From contig NZ_CP035119.1 of NCBI RefSeq assembly GCF_004087835.1, positions 558,001 to 622,000 of the forward strand: DNA of 64,000 nt, written 5' to 3'. The notes under the pieces are model-generated. The model saw only the letters and a list, made by a program, of their open reading frames with translations, did no database searches and was not told the origin of the DNA. Origin of the DNA: Halorussus pelagicus (GTDB taxonomy: Archaea > Halobacteriota > Halobacteria > Halobacteriales > Haladaptataceae). Numbering within the stretch: position 1 is the stretch's first letter; the number at the start of each line of letters is the position of its first letter. Shown here piece after piece: positions 45,650-54,637 of this stretch. A program made the position numbers and the translations under genes.

Positions 45650-45925
45650 TTACCGCAGGTCGTCGGTCAGTTCCGCCATGTGGATGTCGTCGTCGGTGAT
45701 ACCGCCCGCCTCGTGGCTCGTGAACCGGATTTCGACCTCCTCGTACCGAATCTCGATGGTCGGGTGGTGGAACTCCTCCTCGGCGATTTCGCCGACTTCG
45801 GCGGCGAACGCGACGCCTTGGAGATAGTCGTCGAACTCGAAGACGCGCACGATTTCGTCGTCCACGCGCTCCCAGTCGTCCGGGATTTTCGTCGCTATCT
45901 CGTCGTCGGAAAGGGTGTCGGCCAT
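45650..45925 (-). CDS. 4a-hydroxytetrahydrobiopterin dehydratase (PCD/DCoH)
   Basis: A 91-residue pterin-4a-carbinolamine dehydratase. The active-site signature FHHPTIEIRYEEVEIRF, then SHEAGGITDDDIHMAE, carries the two catalytic His of the [E/D]-H-H-P motif and the third His in TSHEAGG. ATG 45925 (MADTLSDDEIA) was chosen. Family members recycle pterin cofactors; archaeal forms often have uncertain substrates, sometimes linked to Moco. Here it is eight bases upstream of the LWR-salt gene, on the same strand. Confidence 0.9.
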   Translation of the reverse strand: MADTLSDDEIATKIPDDWERVDDEIVRVFEFDDYLQGVAFAAEVGEIAEEEFHHPTIEIRYEEVEIRFTSHEAGGITDDDIHMAELTDDLR

Positions 45926-46059
45926 GTGTAGTGGTTGGGCGTTCTCGCTCAAAAAGGTCGGTGTCGAAATCGAAGGCGAACCGCCGAGCGGGAGTCGTCT
46001 CGTGGTGGCGCTCCGGCGACGGCCGCCGCTCTCCGCGAAAGTAGTGGCGACGGGAAAAC

Positions 46060-47433
46060 TCAGTCGTCGTCGCCCGCCATCGTCGCCCGCACGTCGTCGG
46101 GCATCCGTTCGGCCATCTCGTCGGGAATCTCGCCAGCCATCTCGCGGACGAACTCCGGCGGTTCGCCCTCGCGTTCGTCGCCGAAGTCAGGGTCGAATAG
46201 CCGGAGCGCCGTGTTGATAGTCGTCCAGTCGTCGTCGGCCGCGGCGTCGCGCAGGCTCTTGGTCGGCGGCGCGAGCAGTTGGGAGATGAGCGCGTCGGCC
46301 ATCGCGCCGATGACTTCCTGTTGCTCTTCCGAGATGTCGCCGTGAGCGTCGAGTTTCGAGAGGGCTTCGGAGACTTCGCGCTCCTTGATGCGCTCGGCGC
46401 TCTCGTACATCGCCGAGATGACCTCGTCGGCGCGCTTGCGCTTGTAGCTCTCCAGCAGATGCTCGAACTCTCGGTCGATCATCGCCTCGACCGACTCGGC
46501 GGCCGTCCGGCGTCGGCGCTCGGTCGCGTCGGTCACCGACTCCAGCGACGCCATGCCGTGGAGAGTCACGCCGTTGATAGCGTCCACGGCGGGCGAAACG
46601 TCTCGCGGTTGGGCGATGTCAACGACGACCGTCTCGCCGGAATCGCGCAGGTCCTCGGCGTCGAGGACGTGGCCCTCGCTCCCCGTCGCCGAGACCACCA
46701 CGTCGGCCGCGTCGAGACCCGAGGGAAGTCCGTCGAGCGCGAGCGCACGGGCGTCCTCGTGAGCCACCGCGTCGGTGAGTTCGGTCGCGCTGTCGAGCGA
46801 CCGATTTGCGACGTACAGCGTTCCGACCGGGGCGTCGGCGAGCGCGTGGGCCGCGATGGTGCCCATCTCGCCCGCGCCGACGACCAGCGCCGTCGCGTCG
46901 TCGAGGTCGGTCCGTTCGTCCAGTAGCTTCACGGCGGCGCTCCCGACCGAAACCGCACCGTCGTTGATGGCGGTCTCGGTCCGGGCGCGCTCGCCGACGT
47001 GGATGGCCTTCGTCACCGCGTCGTCGAGCATCGGGCCGAGCGTGCCGACCTCGCGGGCAGATTCGTAGGCGTCTCGGACCTGCCCGAGAATCTGGTCCTC
47101 ACCGAGGACGAGCGATTCGAGTCCGGCCGCGACCCGCAGGAGGTGGCGAAGGCTCTCTTCGTGGCTCATCTCCACCATCGAGTGGTCGCCTACGTCGGGC
47201 GCGAACTCCGCCAGCACGGCCCGTCCGGTCGCCTCGCTGTCCGTCACGACGTAGGTCTCGAACCGGTTGCACGTCTGGAGGACGAACGCCTCGTGAACGC
47301 CCGGCACGTCGGCGATTCGTTCGAGAATCGCGGTCTCGTCGGCGTGGTAGGCTGACTCCACGTCGTCGAGACTCGCGCGGTCGTGGCTGATTCGAATCCC
47401 GGAGACGACGCCGCTCGTCGCACTCACGGGCAT
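46060..47433 (-). CDS. hemA: Glutamyl-tRNA reductase
   Basis: A 457-residue GluTR. The catalytic Cys lies in VLQTCNRFETYV (about 53-64). The NADPH-binding motif is VVGAGEMGTIAA (about 190) and a dimerisation helix near the C terminus follows ALSKLDAHGDISEEQQ. It reduces Glu-tRNA to glutamate-1-semialdehyde, the first step of C5 heme and cobalamin synthesis. The C-terminal extension is acidic and Pro/Glu-rich (about 420-457). ATG 47433; a siroheme dehydrogenase usually adjacent in haloarchaea is not present here. Confidence 0.95.
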   Translation of the reverse strand: MPVSATSGVVSGIRISHDRASLDDVESAYHADETAILERIADVPGVHEAFVLQTCNRFETYVVTDSEATGRAVLAEFAPDVGDHSMVEMSHEESLRHLLRVAAGLESLVLGEDQILGQVRDAYESAREVGTLGPMLDDAVTKAIHVGERARTETAINDGAVSVGSAAVKLLDERTDLDDATALVVGAGEMGTIAAHALADAPVGTLYVANRSLDSATELTDAVAHEDARALALDGLPSGLDAADVVVSATGSEGHVLDAEDLRDSGETVVVDIAQPRDVSPAVDAINGVTLHGMASLESVTDATERRRRTAAESVEAMIDREFEHLLESYKRKRADEVISAMYESAERIKEREVSEALSKLDAHGDISEEQQEVIGAMADALISQLLAPPTKSLRDAAADDDWTTINTALRLFDPDFGDEREGEPPEFVREMAGEIPDEMAERMPDDVRATMAGDDD

Positions 47434-47587
47434 CGCCTCCCCAATCGCGTGTCAGAGAGATAGATTCCGAGAGTCATGTTGTCACCCTTTGAGTCACCCG
47501 TCGCACCGCTGTTATCCGTGGCTTGGTACGGCCAGTACGTAAACCCTTCCAAACGAGACACGTCCGCGGGTATCCCGGTTGGTCGAA

Positions 47588-47989
47588 CTACCCTTCGACG
47601 CCGGTCACTTCGAAGCCGAGGTCCCGAATGCCGTCGAGGATGCCCTCGTGGTCGGCGCTGGCCTCGTAGTAGAACACCATGTCGAACGAGCCTTCCCGGA
47701 GGAGTTGTTGACACTCCCAGACGAACGACTCGTCGTCCAGCGTCAGGCCTTGATGCTGGTTCGACGCGAAGTCGGTGTCGTCGGTGCCCGAGTAGACGAA
47801 GGTGTCCGTGGGTTCGTGGCCTGCGTGCTTAGCGATAACGTCGCCCACGTCTACGGTCGCTTGGTGCATCTCGGTCTCCTCGTCGCCGCCGTAGTCGGTG
47901 TGGACGACGGCCCCGTTGAGTTCGATGTCGCCGGGTTCAAGCAACTGCTTCGTCCGCCGATGAAGCTCCTCGTCGAGTGCGTCTTCCAT
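47588..47989 (-). CDS. DUF5778 family protein
   Basis: A 133-residue haloarchaeal protein. The start MEDALDEELHRRTKQLLEPGD matches DUF5778 proteins, from memory, with a core HTDYGGDEETEMHQATVDVG (cut here) and the C terminus FYYEASADHEGILDGI. It is acidic with no known function. The N-terminal ATG lies at 47989, and it is divergent from nothing nearby; hemA is on the same strand 150 bases downstream. Confidence 0.8.
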   Translation of the reverse strand: MEDALDEELHRRTKQLLEPGDIELNGAVVHTDYGGDEETEMHQATVDVGDVIAKHAGHEPTDTFVYSGTDDTDFASNQHQGLTLDDESFVWECQQLLREGSFDMVFYYEASADHEGILDGIRDLGFEVTGVEG

Positions 47990-48110
47990 ACTCGAAGCAA
48001 GCCGACCGGTCGTTAAACGCCCTGCGGTTCATCGGAGAACGGCCGGTTCGAGTGCGAGTGCCGCCGCTGTTCGGTCGGCATCAATAAAAACTCAGTTCTA
48101 CGCGATGCGT

Positions 48111-48305
48111 TTACAGGCGTTCGAGATTCTTCGCGCGCGGACCCTTGTCCGCCTGCTCTATCTCGAACTCGACTTCCTGCCCCTCTTCGAGGTCCGGACC
48201 GCCGATGTCTTCCATGTGGAAGAACACGTCTTCGTCAGCGTCCTCAGTGTCGATGAAACCGTAACCGCCAGTGTCGTTGAAGAAATCAACCGTACCTTTC
48301 GCCAT
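48111..48305 (-). CDS. cspA: Cold-shock domain protein
   Basis: A 64-residue CspA. RNP-1-like [16 protein letters not shown] and RNP-2-like [14 protein letters not shown] bind single-stranded RNA or DNA. The protein likely acts as RNA chaperone. ATG 48305 (MAKGTVDFF) gives standard CspA length; an upstream extension to 48329 is less plausible. It stands alone, convergent with nothing, 120 bases from the DUF5778 start. Confidence 0.95.
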   Translation of the reverse strand: MAKGTVDFFNDTGGYGFIDTEDADEDVFFHMEDIGGPDLEEGQEVEFEIEQADKGPRAKNLERL

Positions 48306-48419
48306 TGCATCTGTCCCAAGACGTTCCACAGTTAAAAAGGTATCCCCCTCGCCGAAGGTAGTGGCCGTCTCGCGCTCCGACTCGATTCGTGTTCGCCTTC
48401 GTTCGGAACTCGTTTGTCT

Positions 48420-49718
48420 CTACTCGTCCTCACCGCGGTGGTCGAAGACGCGCTTGACCTTCCCGACCTCGGTTCGGTCCACGACGCCCGGCCCGACGAC
48501 CTCGATTTCGTCGGGTTTCACTTCGAGGGTTTCTTCGAGTTCCCTGCGAATATCTCGCTCCAGTTCGTCGTGCGTTCCCTCGTAGTTCTCGTCGTACTCC
48601 ACGGTGAGTTCCATCGTGTCGAGATTCCCTTTCCGGTAGAGGTCGATGCGGTAGTGGGGCGCGACGTGTTCGATGTCCACCATCACTTCCTCGATTTGGC
48701 TCGGGTAGACGTTGACTCCGCGGACGATGAGCAGGTCGTCGGTCCGCCCGGTCACGTTGTCCATCCGGGCGACGGTCCGGCCGCAGTCACACTTTTCGTA
48801 GGTCAGCGAGGTCATGTCGCCGGTACGATAGCGCAGGACCGGCAGGGCCTCTTTGGTCAGACTCGTCAGGACGAGTTCACCCTCCTCGCCCTCCGGCAGT
48901 GGCTCGCCGGTTCGGGGGTCAACGACCTCCGGGAAGAAGTGGTCCTCCCAGACGTGAAGCCCGTTCTGAACCGCCTCACACTCGATGGAGACCCCCGGCC
49001 CGATAATCTCCGAGAGACCGTACACGTCTACCGCCGTCACGTCGAGGGCTTGTTCTATCTCCTCGCGCATCGGGTCGGTGAACGGTTCCGCGCCGATGAT
49101 GACCGTCGAGAGCGGGAGGTCGCGGGGGTCGATGCCGCGCTCCTCGGCCGCCTCGGCGAGGTAGAGGCAGTAGGAGGGCGTCGCCGACAACACGTCGCTC
49201 TCCATGTCCTGAAGCATGTCCAACTGCCGAGCGGTGTTGCCCCCGCCGGTCGGGATGACGCAGGCTCCCAACTCCTCGACGCCGTCGTGGAAGCCCAGAC
49301 CGCCCGTGAACAGCCCGTAGCCGTAGGCGTTCTGGACGACGTGGTCGGGACGGACGCCAGCGGCGTACAGCGACCGGGCCATCACCTCGCGCCAGACGCC
49401 CAAGTCCTCCTCGGTGTAGCTCACAATTTTCGGCTTTCCGGTCGTGCCCGAAGAGGCGTGAATCCGACTCACATCGTCGTGTCCGACCGCGAACAGGCCG
49501 TCAGGGTACTCGTCGCGGAAGTCCTCCTTCGTCGTGAACGGAAGCTTCGAGATATCTTCGACGCTCTCGATGTCGTCGGGTGAGACGCCCGCCTCCTCCA
49601 GCGCCTCGCGGTAGAAATCGACGTTCTCGTAGGCGTATTCGACGGTCTCGGCGAGTCGTTCGCTCTGTAAGTCGCGCAACTCCTCGCGGGGAGCGGTCTC
49701 CACGTCGTTGTAGACCAT
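48420..49718 (-). CDS. paaK: Phenylacetate-CoA ligase
   Basis: A 432-residue adenylate-forming enzyme of the PaaK subfamily. The AMP-binding motif SSGTTGKPKIVSYTEED lies near 88, then DVYGLSEIIGPGVSIEC and DDLLIVRGVNVYPSQIEE near 325. The acyl substrate is activated to acyl-AMP then CoA thioester. Haloarchaea have several PaaK-like ligases, so the true substrate may differ from phenylacetate. Start ATG 49718 (MVYNDVETAP); ATG 49724 is an alternative two codons earlier. Candidate feeder of the CoA operon at 51.8-56.4 kb. Confidence 0.9.
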   Translation of the reverse strand: MVYNDVETAPREELRDLQSERLAETVEYAYENVDFYREALEEAGVSPDDIESVEDISKLPFTTKEDFRDEYPDGLFAVGHDDVSRIHASSGTTGKPKIVSYTEEDLGVWREVMARSLYAAGVRPDHVVQNAYGYGLFTGGLGFHDGVEELGACVIPTGGGNTARQLDMLQDMESDVLSATPSYCLYLAEAAEERGIDPRDLPLSTVIIGAEPFTDPMREEIEQALDVTAVDVYGLSEIIGPGVSIECEAVQNGLHVWEDHFFPEVVDPRTGEPLPEGEEGELVLTSLTKEALPVLRYRTGDMTSLTYEKCDCGRTVARMDNVTGRTDDLLIVRGVNVYPSQIEEVMVDIEHVAPHYRIDLYRKGNLDTMELTVEYDENYEGTHDELERDIRRELEETLEVKPDEIEVVGPGVVDRTEVGKVKRVFDHRGEDE

Positions 49719-49805
49719 GTGCAATAATCATTCGCAAGGCGGGGTCTAAACTGTTTGGTCGGCAAGAGGTCGTCCGACCCCAGCGTCGTGACTGCCCGGA
49801 TTCGA

Positions 49806-50462
49806 TTACGCCGTCGCGTTCGCCCACGTCCGGTTCGGGCCGCCATCCTGCGGTCGGATGTGGGAGCAACTACCGTCAAGGGGACCCGTGTGACTCCCCG
49901 AACAGCCCGCGTACTCGCCGTCGTGGAGCCAGAGGACTCGTTCGCCGTGGGCGTCGGGTAGGATGCCTTCCGGACTCCCGCCGCTGGCCGTCACCTTGAT
50001 GCGGTACTGGACGCCCATCTCGCAGGACGACTTATTCGTGGCGAGCGAGTCGTTCGCCATCCCGCTCGCGTTCGCCGCGCCTGCTTCGTCCCTCGCACTC
50101 GCCGCACCCGCATCGCTCCCGTGGGACTCGACGTGGACCCGGAAGGTACTCAGGTCGGCACCCGGCGGCGAGGTCCGTTCGACCCACGCCGAGAGGTCGG
50201 CGTCGGGGTCGCCGGTCTCGATGAAGGTCGTCTGTGAGTAGGGACCGTCACCGCTGGAGGAACCACTGCTATACGTTCCGACTACGTTGTGACACCCCGA
50301 ATCGAGGCGTTCGAATTCTGCGACTTCCATCTCGGTCGGACCTGTGTGGTCCGAGAATCCGGGGAGTGCGTTGACTGCACCGGGTTCGCCGCCGGTCAGA
50401 AGCAGTCCGACGACGAGCGCGAGGAGGAGCGCGTCTTTCAGTTTCCGTGCGTCGAGGACCAT
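49806..50462 (-). CDS. Secreted haloarchaeal protein, unknown
   Basis: A 218-residue exported protein. Residues about 10-32 form a Sec signal (ALLLALVVGLLLTGGEPGA). The mature part is Ser/Gly/Asp-rich with five Cys (LDSGCHNVVG, SSCEMGVQYRIKV, YAGCSGSH, DGSCSHIRP), which could form disulfides. No domain is recognised. ATG 50462 is chosen inside a long in-frame ORF; the upstream part of that frame is antisense noise of the neighbouring transporter. Similar proteins occur in haloarchaea. Confidence 0.7.
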   Translation of the reverse strand: MVLDARKLKDALLLALVVGLLLTGGEPGAVNALPGFSDHTGPTEMEVAEFERLDSGCHNVVGTYSSGSSSGDGPYSQTTFIETGDPDADLSAWVERTSPPGADLSTFRVHVESHGSDAGAASARDEAGAANASGMANDSLATNKSSCEMGVQYRIKVTASGGSPEGILPDAHGERVLWLHDGEYAGCSGSHTGPLDGSCSHIRPQDGGPNRTWANATA

Positions 50463-50503
50463 ACCTCGCAGTTCCCTGCTGAGAAGGTAAATCCCTTGTC
50501 GTT

Positions 50504-51568
50504 TCAGAAGACGAACTGGACGACGACCAGCGTGACCGCGCTCACGACCACGAGCGTGAGTGCGAGGACCGCCAGCGGTCGAACCCCGGTCTCGCGCAGG
50601 TCGTCGAGCGCGACGCTCGTGCCGAGTCCGGCGAACGCCACGAGGAACGCCGCCTGATAGGCCTGCTCGATGCGGACGAGTTGGGCGTCGTTGAAGACGC
50701 CCGCGCTGGCCAGCAAGACCATCCCGAGGAAGCCGAAGACGAACTTCGGGAAGCCCGCCCAGAGGTTCCGGAGGAAGGTGGCGGCGGACACGGAGTCGCC
50801 GTCGGACGGCGACCCCGCGTCCGTGTTCGCGTCCGAACTCGACTCGCCGTCGGCGTAGGCCACCGAGTACGCCACGACGAGACCGCCCAGAAGGACGTTT
50901 CGGGCCAGTTTCGCCACCGTGGCCCACTGGCCAGCGACCTCCGAGTAGGCGAACCCGGCGGCCGTGACGGGACCCGTGCTGAACATCGTCAGCCCCGCCC
51001 AGATGCCGAACACGCGGTCCGGAAGCGCGAGGAACTGTCCGAGCGCGGGATAGGTAAAGAGCGTGAGCGCGTCGAAGACCAGAATCGTGCTGGTCGCGTA
51101 GGCGACGTGTTCTTCGTCGGCCCGGATGGTCCCCGCGACGGCGACGACCGCCGAGACGCCACAGACGCTCGCGCCCGCCGCGACCAGCGACCCGAGTCGT
51201 CGCTGGAGGTCGAACCCTCGCGCGAGCGCCTCCGCGATGGCGAGCGTGAAGACGACGACGCCGACGACCGCGACGAGAAGTTTCGGCCCGGCGTCGAGGA
51301 GCGCGTCGAGCGAGACCCGGACGCCCATGAGGACGATGCCGACCTCCAGCCAGCGCGCGTAGGTTTCGACGCCGGGCGCGAAGCGACGCGGGACGCCGAC
51401 GGTGTTGGCGAGAAGACCACCGACCAACACCGCGGCGAGAAGCGCGGGAATCGGGGCGACTGAACCCAGACCGCGAGCGAGGAGTGCGAGGGCGGCGAGG
51501 AGCGCGAGACCGGGAAGCAACTCTCGGAGCGAGGACGACATCTTCGAGAGCGCGAAGCGCGACGCCAT
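50504..51568 (-). CDS. YeiH/UPF0324-family membrane transporter
   Basis: A 354-residue protein with about ten helices. Family motifs include FAPGVETYARWLEVGIVLMGVR and GASVCGVSAVVAVAGTIRADEEHVAYA, the central conserved segment, plus GFPKFVFGFLGMVLLAS near the C terminus. Bacterial YeiH has been called a putative sulfate exporter, but function is not proven. A short Ser/Asp loop (DGESSSDANTDAGSPSDGD, about 250) is halophile-like. ATG 51568 or 51541 are plausible starts. Confidence 0.87.
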   Translation of the reverse strand: MASRFALSKMSSSLRELLPGLALLAALALLARGLGSVAPIPALLAAVLVGGLLANTVGVPRRFAPGVETYARWLEVGIVLMGVRVSLDALLDAGPKLLVAVVGVVVFTLAIAEALARGFDLQRRLGSLVAAGASVCGVSAVVAVAGTIRADEEHVAYATSTILVFDALTLFTYPALGQFLALPDRVFGIWAGLTMFSTGPVTAAGFAYSEVAGQWATVAKLARNVLLGGLVVAYSVAYADGESSSDANTDAGSPSDGDSVSAATFLRNLWAGFPKFVFGFLGMVLLASAGVFNDAQLVRIEQAYQAAFLVAFAGLGTSVALDDLRETGVRPLAVLALTLVVVSAVTLVVVQFVF

Positions 51569-51852
51569 CGTCAGCGAGCGACCCGCGCCGCCGGGACCGC
51601 GAGGCGGCCGACCGTCGTCGCTCGCGGGCGGCCGGGGTCGGACCGCCGCTGACTCGTCGGGTTGCCCAACTCCCGCGATACCCGCGCTCGTGCCATGCTC
51701 GTTCCGAACTGGCGGCCCGACCTGCGTTAGGCTTTCGGGTTCGGCACGAGTCGGTCGAAGGCCCGGAGATACCGGTGTCGCGCGCGAGGACGCCGAGGCG
51801 CGAACCGGCCGACAACGGCAAGTATTTCCTTCGAGAGGTGACAGTGACACGC

Positions 51853-53031
51853 ATGCGTGACGCCTATCTCGTCGGCGCGGCCCAGACAGACTTCGGGTCG
51901 TTCCCCGACGAAAGCTATCGGTCGCTGTTCGCCAGTGCGTTCGAGGCGGCCCGCGAGTCGGTGCCCGCGGGTCTCGATTCGGACGACGTGGACGAGGCGT
52001 TCGTCGGAACCCTCGGCGTCGGCGGTCGCCAGTTGGGGCTGTCCGGTCCGGCGGCGACCGAACACGTCGGTCTCCACGGCATTCCGACGACGCGAGTCGA
52101 GAACGCCTGCGCCGCCTCGGGGTACGCGGTCAGACAGGCCGTGCAGGCCGTGCGCTCGGGCATGGCCGACGTGGTTCTCGCTGGCGGCGTCGAAATCATG
52201 ACCGACGCCTCGGGCGATGCCACGAAATACTGGCTCGGCGTCTCGGGCGAGACCGAGTGGGAACGACTCTCCGGAACGACGTTCGCGGGCGTCTACGCCC
52301 AGATGGCCGACGCCCACATGGCCGAGTACGGGACTACGAGCGAGCAACTCTCGCACGTCGCGGTGAAGAACCACCGAAACGGCGCGAAGAACCCCCACGC
52401 CCAGTTGGGCTTCGAGTGTTCGCTTGATGACGCCGAGAGCGCCCAGACCGTCGCCGACCCGCTGACGCTGTATCACTGCTGTCCGACCACGGACGGGGCG
52501 GCCGTCGCCCTGATTGCCAGCGAGGACGCCGTGGACGAGTACACCGACGACCCAATCCGGGTCGCCGGGGTCGGGGCCGCGAGCGACGCCGTGGGCCTGT
52601 TCCAGCGCGACAGTTACACCGGCATCGAGGCCTCCCGGCGCGCCGCGGAGACCGCCTACGACCGGGCCGGAATCTCCCCGGACGCCATCGACTTCGCGGA
52701 GGTCCACGATTGCTTCTCCATCGCCGAGATTCTGGCCTACGAGGACTTGGGTTTCTGCGAACCCGGCGAGGGCGGCCGACTCGCGGAATCGGGCGAAACC
52801 GCGCTCGGCGGCGAGTTGCCGGTCAACACCTCGGGCGGTCTCAAGTCGAAGGGCCACCCCATCGGCGCGACCGGTGCGGGTCAGGTCGCCGAGGCGTTCA
52901 AGCAACTCTCGGGCGACGCCGGAAATCGGCAGGTCGAGGGCGCGAGACGCGGCCTGACCCACAACGTCGGCGGGAGTGGCGGGGCCGCGGTCGTTCATGT
53001 TTTCGAGCGCGAGGCGGAGGTGACAAAATGA
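51853..53031 (+). CDS. Thiolase-family acetyl-CoA acyltransferase (SCP2-like)
   Basis: A 392-residue thiolase fold enzyme. The nucleophilic Cys is about 86 (RVENACAASGYAV). The second motif EVHDCFSIAE gives the His, and the C-terminal segment LKSKGHPIGATGAGQVAE is the typical His loop. The usual C-terminal CxG motif is replaced by LTHNVGGSG, as in the archaeal/SCP2 class. The stop overlaps the next gene's ATG by ATGA. Archaeal thiolases of this type form complexes with DUF35 partners that channel acetoacetyl-CoA; here the partner is a fusion with a degenerate synthase domain. Confidence 0.9.
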   Translation: MRDAYLVGAAQTDFGSFPDESYRSLFASAFEAARESVPAGLDSDDVDEAFVGTLGVGGRQLGLSGPAATEHVGLHGIPTTRVENACAASGYAVRQAVQAVRSGMADVVLAGGVEIMTDASGDATKYWLGVSGETEWERLSGTTFAGVYAQMADAHMAEYGTTSEQLSHVAVKNHRNGAKNPHAQLGFECSLDDAESAQTVADPLTLYHCCPTTDGAAVALIASEDAVDEYTDDPIRVAGVGAASDAVGLFQRDSYTGIEASRRAAETAYDRAGISPDAIDFAEVHDCFSIAEILAYEDLGFCEPGEGGRLAESGETALGGELPVNTSGGLKSKGHPIGATGAGQVAEAFKQLSGDAGNRQVEGARRGLTHNVGGSGGAAVVHVFEREAEVTK

Positions 53032-54518
53032 ACCGTCCGAGTATCGAGGCGGTCGGAGCCTACGCGCCGCGATTCCGCGTCTCGGCCGAGGCGTTTGAGG
53101 AGGCGTGGGGCCAGTTCCACGCCGCCGGAGTGAACGAAAAGGCCGTGCCCGACGCCGACGAGGACGCGGTGACGATGGCCTACGAGGCCGCCGAGCACGC
53201 GCTCGACGCGGCCGACCGCGCGGGCGCGGACGTGGCCTTCCTCGCGCTCGCGTCCACGACGCCGCCGCTGGCCGAAGAAGACCTAAGCGCCCGCCTCGGC
53301 GGAATGCTCGGCGTTCCGTCGGACGCCACGCGCCACGTCTTCACGGGAAGCACGCGTGCCGGGACGCGGGCGCTTGACGCCGCGCTCTCGGCCGGACCGT
53401 GGGATAGCGAGGCGTCCCTCGAAGCGTCTTCGCCGGACGCCTCGAACGCCTCCGACGCTTCGGACGAATCGGTCGGACTCGTCGTCGCCGCGGACTGCCC
53501 GCGCGGCGACCCCGACAGTGACGAGGACCACGCTGCCGGAGCGGGCGCGGCGGCGTTCGTCCTCTCGGGCGCGGGCGCGGCCGAAATCCGCCAGCGCGCC
53601 GAGTACGCCGAGGAGTACCCTGGCACGCGCTTCCGGCCTACGGGGTCGGAGACCGTCGAAGGTCTCGGCGCGACGGGGTACGAGCGCCAAGCGTTCACCG
53701 AGACGCTGGCCGGAGCGGTGTCGCAGTTGGACCTCGGCGACGTAGACGCCGCCGCGGTACAGGCCCCGAACGGCAAACTCCCCTACCGCGCGGCGGGCGC
53801 GCTCGGCGTCGAGACCGACGCGATTCAGCAGTGCGCGACGGTCCACGAGTTGGGCGACACCGCCGCCGCGAGCGTTCCGCTCGGACTCGCAAAGGCACTT
53901 GCAGAGGATGAAAAACAGGTTTTAGCCGCGTCGTTCGGAAGCGGCGCGGGCGCGGACGCCCTGCTGGTCGAGAATCGGGGAATCCCCTCGTCGCTCGCGC
54001 TCGGCGACGACGAGCAAGTGAGCTACGCCGAGTACCTGCGCAAGCGCGGGGAACTCACCTCGGGACCGCCCGACGGCGGCGGGGCGTACGTCAGCGTGCC
54101 GTCGTGGAAACGCACGCTCGACCAGCGCCACCGACTCCTCGCGGGCCGGTGTCCCGACTGCGGCGCGCTCAACTTCCCGCCGGAAGGCGCGTGCAACGAC
54201 TGCAAGACCCTCGTCGAGGAGTACGACGAGGTGGAACTGACCGGCGAGGGGCGCGTCGAGGCCGCGACGGTCATTTCGCAGGGCGGCGCGCCCCCGGAGT
54301 TCGCCGAGCAGCAGGCCCAGTCGGGCGACTTCGGCGTGGCCGTCGTGGCTCTGCGAGGACCGGACGGCGGCGAGGCGAGCGTTCCGGCGCAGGTGGTCGC
54401 GGCGGACCCCGAGGACGTGAACATCGGTGATTCCGTGGAGACGACGATGCGGCGTATCTACACCCAGGAGGGCGTGACGAGATACGGGTTTAAAATTCGC
54501 CCGCAGGGAACGCAGTGA
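53028..54518 (+). CDS. HMG-CoA-synthase-like domain (degenerate) fused to DUF35 OB-fold/zinc domain
   Basis: A 496-residue fusion. Residues 1-330 follow archaeal HMG-CoA synthase (IEAVGAYAPRFRVS, NEKAVPDADEDAVTMA, DTAAASVPLGLAKAL). The Cys nucleophile position is Thr109 in STRAGTRALD, the His position is Gln245 in VQAPNGKLPY, and the Glu position near 76-77 is Ser/Thr. Residues about 355-496 are DUF35: zinc ribbon Cys375, Cys378, Cys389, Cys392 and an OB fold. Known family: these three residues are needed for HMG-CoA synthesis. Inference: a non-catalytic scaffold or acyl-CoA carrier for the adjacent thiolase, as in archaeal and steroid-degradation complexes. ATGA overlap with the thiolase. 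Confidence 0.85.
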   Translation: MNRPSIEAVGAYAPRFRVSAEAFEEAWGQFHAAGVNEKAVPDADEDAVTMAYEAAEHALDAADRAGADVAFLALASTTPPLAEEDLSARLGGMLGVPSDATRHVFTGSTRAGTRALDAALSAGPWDSEASLEASSPDASNASDASDESVGLVVAADCPRGDPDSDEDHAAGAGAAAFVLSGAGAAEIRQRAEYAEEYPGTRFRPTGSETVEGLGATGYERQAFTETLAGAVSQLDLGDVDAAAVQAPNGKLPYRAAGALGVETDAIQQCATVHELGDTAAASVPLGLAKALAEDEKQVLAASFGSGAGADALLVENRGIPSSLALGDDEQVSYAEYLRKRGELTSGPPDGGGAYVSVPSWKRTLDQRHRLLAGRCPDCGALNFPPEGACNDCKTLVEEYDEVELTGEGRVEAATVISQGGAPPEFAEQQAQSGDFGVAVVALRGPDGGEASVPAQVVAADPEDVNIGDSVETTMRRIYTQEGVTRYGFKIRPQGTQ

Positions 54519-54637
54519 CCGAGGACGAATTTAACTCCTCCACACGACCCCGCCAGAAACCGATTACACGAACGCGAGTTATCTTTCACAGCATCGATAG
54601 ATAAACGCTTAACCGCGCTCCGGTCGCCCAATCCGAC

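Noticed and set aside
49806-51854. A 682-codon continuous minus frame
   Set aside because: Only its last 218 codons (from ATG 50462) look like a protein. The rest is Arg/Gly-rich and overlaps the YeiH gene in another frame.
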